From NCBI GenBank assembly GCA_004028745.1, contig RAZP01000057.1, positions 1 through 18,838 of the forward strand: a stretch of 18,838 nucleotides of DNA, given 5' to 3'. A program made the translations under genes and the position numbers. This stretch comes from Prosthecochloris sp. (GTDB lineage Bacteria > Bacteroidota > Chlorobiia > Chlorobiales > Chlorobiaceae). Each line of letters begins with the position of its first letter. Positions within the stretch are counted from its first letter, which is position 1. Positions 14,369 to 18,838 of this stretch are shown here, in pieces. A model generated the notes under the pieces. It was not told the origin of the DNA, did not search any database, and worked only from the letters and a program-made list of their open reading frames with translations.

Positions 14369-15721
14369 TGTGTGTATCTCTCCGCTTTCCGAGCGGAGTT
14401 TCTCAATAGCGAGAAGATACTGAGCCCTGCTGCTTGCGGCAAGGCCCTCGGCGCGAACGAGATCCGTTTGTGCCTCATTGAGTCTGGTCAAGGTAGCAGA
14501 ACCAGTTCTGTAGAGCAGTTCAATATCATTCCGTACCTGCTGTGTCATTTTGCGTGCTTTTTCCTGGCGTTGTAACTGTTTCCTGGCTGCTTCAGCGTTG
14601 GCGATGGCTTGGCGAATGCCTGACTGAATGGAGAGAATTTTAAGGTGTTTTTCTTCTTCCAAGGCAAATACTTCCGCTTTTTTTCCCTGAAACTCGGCAC
14701 TTCTCTTTCCACCTGTAAATATGTTCCAGCTTGCCGTGACCCCGGCATACCGGTCGCGTTCTTCCTGGACAGGATCAGCTCCCTCCTGTTTGGTATAGCT
14801 CAGGCCTGCACTCAGCCCGATTGAAGGCAGCCAGGAACCTTTTGCTGCATTTTTCCGCTGTTCGGCGGCGTCAATCCCGGCGTCAATGGCCAGAAGATCG
14901 GGCCGGTTTTTCAGGGCAACGGCAACCATCTGTTCATATGAAGGAATGGTGTCGGTGATTTCCCCGTGGTCTGAACCATTTGAGAGTTTTGCTGTAAGTT
15001 CGGTTCCGGAAAAACCCATCAGTTCGGCAAGAACGGTGCATGCTATGGTGAAATTACGGCTGGCTTCAATGGAGTCGCTTTCCGCCTGGACAGTTCTTAT
15101 GGAAAAATTGAGCATTTCAGACCGTGAAGCCGTTCCTACCTCGCGTCGTATCGTCGCGTTTTTTTCAAGTGCCCTGTTGAATTCTGCGTTCTTTTCCGCA
15201 ATTCGTATGTTTTCTCTGGCCAACTGTGCCTGGTAATAAGCTGTAGCGACCGATTCTACGAGAAGCCGCTGTGTATTGGCATATGTTTGTTTTGCCTGTT
15301 CAACGCCGTATTTCGCGGCAATTGTTTCGGCTCTCCGGGCAAAACCGTTGAAAAGCAGCCAGTTGAGCTTAAGGTTGCCGGTTGTTTCTGTGATGTCTTC
15401 TTTAACACGTATGTCCGGCTGCCAGTCAGGCTGCATGTCGACATGGCGGTAAAAATAGCCGCCGCCTGCGGAAATGGTCGGGAACCAAGAGGCATATGCT
15501 TGGCCGAGGATAGCTTTTGCTGAACGGATCCTTGCAAGTGCTTGCTGAATCCCGGGGTTGTTTTCAAGGGCGGTCTGTTTTGCCTTTTCTATGGTCAGGT
15601 ACTCTTCGGAAACAGTTTCTGACGGTTCCGAGGCATTCAGGCCTTGTGTCGGCAAAAGGAGCAAAAATAACAGAGTAATAGTTTTTTTTATCGTGTTACA
15701 GGTGTCATACATAGCTGTCAT
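14315..15721 (-). CDS. TolC-family outer-membrane efflux protein of the RND system
   Basis: A 468-residue outer-membrane channel. A signal peptide is visible at about 1-30 (TIKKTITLLFLLLLPTQGLNA). The mature part begins LTIEKAKQTALENNPGIQQA, the normal first helix of the family, and the motifs WLLFNGFARR and WNIFTGGKRSAE mark the two internal repeats. It should form the outer duct of the RND pump encoded just upstream. ATG 15721 is preferred: AGGA lies nine bases before it; ATG 15712 (residue 4) has no such site. The start overlaps the RND stop by 17 bp. Its last 54 bp overlap the convergent MauE-like gene, and the tail after residue ~440 is polar and probably dispensable for the barrel. Confidence 0.92.
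   Translation of the reverse strand: MTAMYDTCNTIKKTITLLFLLLLPTQGLNASEPSETVSEEYLTIEKAKQTALENNPGIQQALARIRSAKAILGQAYASWFPTISAGGGYFYRHVDMQPDWQPDIRVKEDITETTGNLKLNWLLFNGFARRAETIAAKYGVEQAKQTYANTQRLLVESVATAYYQAQLARENIRIAEKNAEFNRALEKNATIRREVGTASRSEMLNFSIRTVQAESDSIEASRNFTIACTVLAELMGFSGTELTAKLSNGSDHGEITDTIPSYEQMVAVALKNRPDLLAIDAGIDAAEQRKNAAKGSWLPSIGLSAGLSYTKQEGADPVQEERDRYAGVTASWNIFTGGKRSAEFQGKKAEVFALEEEKHLKILSIQSGIRQAIANAEAARKQLQRQEKARKMTQQVRNDIELLYRTGSATLTRLNEAQTDLVRAEGLAASSRAQYLLAIEKLRSESGEIHTSLPSKENISSIEKNRED
14380..14398 (+). terminator. Possible intrinsic terminator of the rhodanese-MauE pair
   Basis: CTCCGCT (14380-14386), a five-base loop, and AGCGGAG (14392-14398) form a perfect 7-bp GC-rich stem starting 12 bp after the MauE stop, followed by TTTCTC. 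The T-tract is short. It lies inside the coding sequence of the convergent TolC gene. Position supports it more than strength. Confidence 0.4.
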
Positions 15722-18700
15722 CGGGTTGTATCCTGTAGAAAAGAGTATAGAGTACCGGTACTATTCCAAGGGTTAAAAAGGTAGCTGCAAACAGTCCTCC
15801 CATGATGGTTGTGGCCATTGCAGCGTAAAGTGGATCGGTAATCAGCGGCAGCATGCCAAGAATGGTTGTTGATGCTGCCATGACTACCGGTCTGAGTCTG
15901 CTGACGGCTGAATCAAGGACAGCTCTGTAGGGCTCCTTGCCGTTCCTCAGATCGATTTCCAACTGTTCGATAAGCACAATGGCGTTTTTGATCAACATGC
16001 CGGATAGCCCGAGAAAACCAAGTATGGCCATAAAACCGAATGCCTGTCCGGTTATAAGCAGGCCGGCAGTGACCCCGATAAGGGAAAGCGGAACGGTAAG
16101 AAATATCGCGGCCGCTTTTTTCAGGGAGTTGAACTGCCAGACAAGTATGAAAAACATCCCGAGAACACAAAGTGGAAATATCTGTGCAAGGGGCTCGGTT
16201 CCTTTATTCGATTCCTTGTATTCTCCGGCCCACTCCATTGTGTAACCATTCGGTATTTCTATGGACTCCATCTCCTTGAGCATCGATTGGCGCAAAGGTT
16301 CGGCAAGGCCGGAGACCGCGTTACACTGTGCGGTAACGGCTCGCATTCTGTCTCTCCGCTGGATAAGCGGCCATTCCCATTCGGTTCCGATAGCTGAAAC
16401 AACCTGCCCGAGGGGCAGAAAGCTCTGGCGTCCCGAGCTCCATACCTGAACGTTTTTCAACTCATCAACGGTTGCGCGTTCCTTGCGGGGCATCCGGAAT
16501 ACGATAGGAACCAGTTCATCGCCTTCCCTGACCGTTCCGGCTGTAACGCCGTTAAAGTTCCGCTGCAGCGATGCTTCAAGGTCAAGTTTTGTAATCCCGG
16601 CGTTTCTTCCCTGGCTTTCATTATACACCGGCCGAACCACCCGGACCTGCTGACGCCAGTCTGTTCGAATATCGCGGGTATTGGGAGTGTTTTGCATGAC
16701 CCTGGTGGCCTGAGCGGCAAGATCGTGCAGCACGGCAGAGTCAGACCCTCTGAACCGGACTTCAACCTTGAAGTCAACCGGCGGGCCGTTGGTGATTCTT
16801 GTCATGTACGGTTCGGCATCCCTGAAATTTTCTTTCAGATATCTATCGACTTCACTGCTGATACTTCCAATGCCTGCATGATTGTTGGTTTCGATGAGGA
16901 GCTGAAAAAAGCTTGAGTTGGGAGTAATATATCTATAAGGCAAAACAAACCGCATACCGCCTTCCCCGAGAAACGCGGTGACATTTTTAACACCATCCAT
17001 GCGCTTGATATGTTCCTCTGCGATGAACATGTCCCGGCGCGTTTTGTCAAGATGGGTGCCCTGGGGCTTCCAATAGCTGGCGAAGAAATAAGGTTGCGTT
17101 GAATCGGGAAAAAATGCCTGTGGTAAAATCCCAAAACCAATGACCGCCAAAACAAGCAGAATAAGGGTTATCCCTATCGTGCTCCATCGATGGGTAAGGC
17201 CCATATGGAGCATACGGCGGTACAGCTTGTAAAACGGTTTGTCGAACGGATCCTTGTTCTGCAGGTCTGGAATTTTCAAAAACCAGACACAGAAAAGGGG
17301 AGTAATGGTAACGGCAAGAATCCAGCTTATGAAGAGTGAAAGTGCCAGAACATTAAACAGGGAGCGGCAGTATTCACCCACTTCGCCGGGAGCGAAACCG
17401 ATAGCTGCAAAAGCAAGAATCGCAATGAGGGTGGCACCGAAGAGCGGCCACATATTTTCCTTTACAACCTCGACGGCGGCATGTTTGCGGTTATCCCCCC
17501 GTTCAACCCGGACCAGAATACCGTCCGCAATGACAATGGCGTTGTCGACAAGCATGCCGAGCGCAAGGATAAGGGCACCGAGCGACATTTTCTGGAGGTC
17601 GATGTCAAACAGTGCCATGGTGATGAACGTTCCCAAAATAGTCAGGAGCAGGATACTTCCTATCATCAGGCCGCTTTGCCAGCCCATAAAAACCATCAGC
17701 AGTACAACGACAATGAAGACAGCCTGAACAAGGTTGGCGACGAAGGTGTTGACCGAACTCTCGACAAGATCGCTTTGGTAGTAGATCTTGTGCAGGTTGA
17801 TGCCTTCGGGTTTCCGTGATTCGAGCTGGCGAAGTTTTTCGCTGACCGATTCACCCATGGAAATAACGTTACCTCCCTCGATCGTCGAGATGCCCAGCGC
17901 AATACCGGGTTCCCCGTTAAACCAGAGACCGTTACGCGGCGGGTCTTCGTATCCCCGGTAAATCCGGGCGATATCCCCGAGGCGGACAGTCTTTTCCGGA
18001 GGACCGACAAGCAGGGATGCAATAGCTTTATCGTTGGCGATTTCGCCTGTCGGAGTGATGCGGAGGTAGTTATTGCCGGCCTCGACTTTCCCGCTCTGGC
18101 GGACAAAGAGCTGTGTCTGAAGCGTTCGGGTGATCACATCGGGGGCTATACCCAGCTCGGCCATCTTCGCCCGGTCCGTTTCGACAAAGATTATCTCCTG
18201 GCGGGTACCCCAGAAATCTATTTTTGCCACATCGCGGCACAACAGCAGCTCTTTTTTCAGGAAATCGGCATATTCTTTGAGATCCGCGTAGGAGTATCCT
18301 TTGCTGGTGATGGCGAAGTAAACCCCGTAAACATCGCCGAAATCATCATTCACAAACGGCTGCATCGCTCCCTGGGGCAGTGATGATTCAGCCTGTCGGA
18401 CTTTTTTCCGTAGCTCGTCCCAGATCTGCGGCAATTTGTCCGAGGTGTAGTGATCCTTCATGTCGACGTAGACGTAGGAGATGCCTTCTTCGGATGTTGA
18501 GTAGATCTCCTTTACCTCTCCCATCGACTGGATGTATTCTTCAATGACGTCTGTTACTTCTTCCTCGACTTCGGCAGGACTTGCCCCTGGATACTGTGTT
18601 ACAATCAATGCTGTTTTGATCGTGAACCCCGGATCTTCGAGGCGTCCGAGGCTCTGATAGGAAAGTACGCCTGCACCGACCAGAAGCGTGGTCAGCATAA

Positions 18701-18743
18701 TCATGATCGTTCTTTTTTCCAGAGCAAAGATTGCAGGGTTCAT
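15705..18743 (-). CDS. RND efflux pump, inner-membrane permease
   Basis: A 1012-residue RND transporter of full length. It has the usual two-fold plan: helix 1 near the N-terminus, a large periplasmic part at about 40-335, helices 2-6 from ~336, a second periplasmic part after helix 7 (~515-540), and five closing helices. The proton-relay region reads GMLVDNAIVIAD, with D400 followed by N401, where AcrB has two Asp. The partner Lys is K919 in GMLIKNAIV. Pumps with VDN are known in other RND branches and are still proton driven. The substrate, drug or other small molecule, cannot be told. The start codon overlaps the end of the upstream adaptor gene (ATGA), and its stop overlaps the TolC gene. 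Confidence 0.94.
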   Translation of the reverse strand: MNPAIFALEKRTIMIMLTTLLVGAGVLSYQSLGRLEDPGFTIKTALIVTQYPGASPAEVEEEVTDVIEEYIQSMGEVKEIYSTSEEGISYVYVDMKDHYTSDKLPQIWDELRKKVRQAESSLPQGAMQPFVNDDFGDVYGVYFAITSKGYSYADLKEYADFLKKELLLCRDVAKIDFWGTRQEIIFVETDRAKMAELGIAPDVITRTLQTQLFVRQSGKVEAGNNYLRITPTGEIANDKAIASLLVGPPEKTVRLGDIARIYRGYEDPPRNGLWFNGEPGIALGISTIEGGNVISMGESVSEKLRQLESRKPEGINLHKIYYQSDLVESSVNTFVANLVQAVFIVVVLLMVFMGWQSGLMIGSILLLTILGTFITMALFDIDLQKMSLGALILALGMLVDNAIVIADGILVRVERGDNRKHAAVEVVKENMWPLFGATLIAILAFAAIGFAPGEVGEYCRSLFNVLALSLFISWILAVTITPLFCVWFLKIPDLQNKDPFDKPFYKLYRRMLHMGLTHRWSTIGITLILLVLAVIGFGILPQAFFPDSTQPYFFASYWKPQGTHLDKTRRDMFIAEEHIKRMDGVKNVTAFLGEGGMRFVLPYRYITPNSSFFQLLIETNNHAGIGSISSEVDRYLKENFRDAEPYMTRITNGPPVDFKVEVRFRGSDSAVLHDLAAQATRVMQNTPNTRDIRTDWRQQVRVVRPVYNESQGRNAGITKLDLEASLQRNFNGVTAGTVREGDELVPIVFRMPRKERATVDELKNVQVWSSGRQSFLPLGQVVSAIGTEWEWPLIQRRDRMRAVTAQCNAVSGLAEPLRQSMLKEMESIEIPNGYTMEWAGEYKESNKGTEPLAQIFPLCVLGMFFILVWQFNSLKKAAAIFLTVPLSLIGVTAGLLITGQAFGFMAILGFLGLSGMLIKNAIVLIEQLEIDLRNGKEPYRAVLDSAVSRLRPVVMAASTTILGMLPLITDPLYAAMATTIMGGLFAATFLTLGIVPVLYTLFYRIQPDDSYV

Positions 18744-18838
18744 AATGCGTTTTCCTGTCCGTTTCGGTATCCGGAGTGTTGCGTATTTTGGGCTGGGGAT
18801 TTCAATGGTTCGACCTGCATTCCTTCCACAAGAAAATG
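18740..18838 (-). CDS. C-terminal end of an RND membrane-fusion (adaptor) protein, partial
   Basis: Reading the - strand from the window edge, one frame is open for 32 codons and ends with TGA at 18742-18740, overlapping the RND start in an ATGA. It reads FLVEGMQVEPL and then a polar tail rich in Gln and Asn. The VEGMQVEPL segment resembles the usual end of RND adaptor proteins, where a VxxGLxxGdxV strand is followed by a loose tail. Position directly before the RND gene supports this. Only the last residues are visible, so the call rests mostly on context. Confidence 0.65.
   Translation of the reverse strand, partial: HFLVEGMQVEPLKSPAQNTQHSGYRNGQENAL

Overview
The window is about 19 kb of bacterial chromosome from a Gram-negative organism: it has an outer-membrane TolC-type gene, a complete type I secretion apparatus and an RND efflux operon. 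Base composition is near-balanced and the genes are tightly packed, with frequent four-base ATGA stop/start overlaps and some GTG starts. Gene content and sequence style (LapB/LapC/LapE-like exporter, membrane-anchored rhodanese plus MauE protein, PPC-domain protein, an intergenic palindromic element) resemble green sulfur bacteria (Chlorobiota). That assignment is an impression from memory, not a test; a Desulfobacterota-like source cannot be excluded from the sequence alone.

Left part (1-6174, + strand) is a type I secretion locus. It holds the 3' end of an RTX calcium-binding protein that begins outside the window, then a TolC-family outer-membrane channel, a LapB/HlyB-type ABC exporter with an inactive C39-like domain, and a HlyD/LapC-type adaptor. 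The four lie in one direction, so substrate and complete exporter are probably made together. A perfect 16-bp inverted repeat followed by a T-run sits inside the start of the ABC gene and looks exactly like an intrinsic terminator.

Middle part (6261-12016, + strand) has an MFS drug-type transporter, a small secreted CAP-domain protein, a YgjP/DUF45 zinc metallopeptidase, a DUF2779 protein that joins a Cas4-like nuclease region to a DEDD exonuclease-like region, and alanine dehydrogenase (ald), which overlaps the DUF2779 gene by four bases. These are probably mostly housekeeping or stress genes; the only tight coupling is DUF2779-ald.

From 12038 to 12822 (- strand) lie a three-helix small membrane protein and a PPC (DUF296) protein. 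The 377-bp gap that follows holds a ~150-bp palindromic, MITE/REP-like element with 32-bp terminal inverted repeats.

Right part: a + strand pair (13200-14368) encodes a membrane-anchored extracytoplasmic rhodanese and a MauE/DoxX-like membrane protein with a DCGC motif, suggesting thiol or sulfur chemistry in the envelope. It converges on, and overlaps by 54 bp, a - strand RND efflux operon: the 3' end of the membrane-fusion protein (cut by the window edge), a 1012-residue RND pump, and its TolC-family outer-membrane partner.
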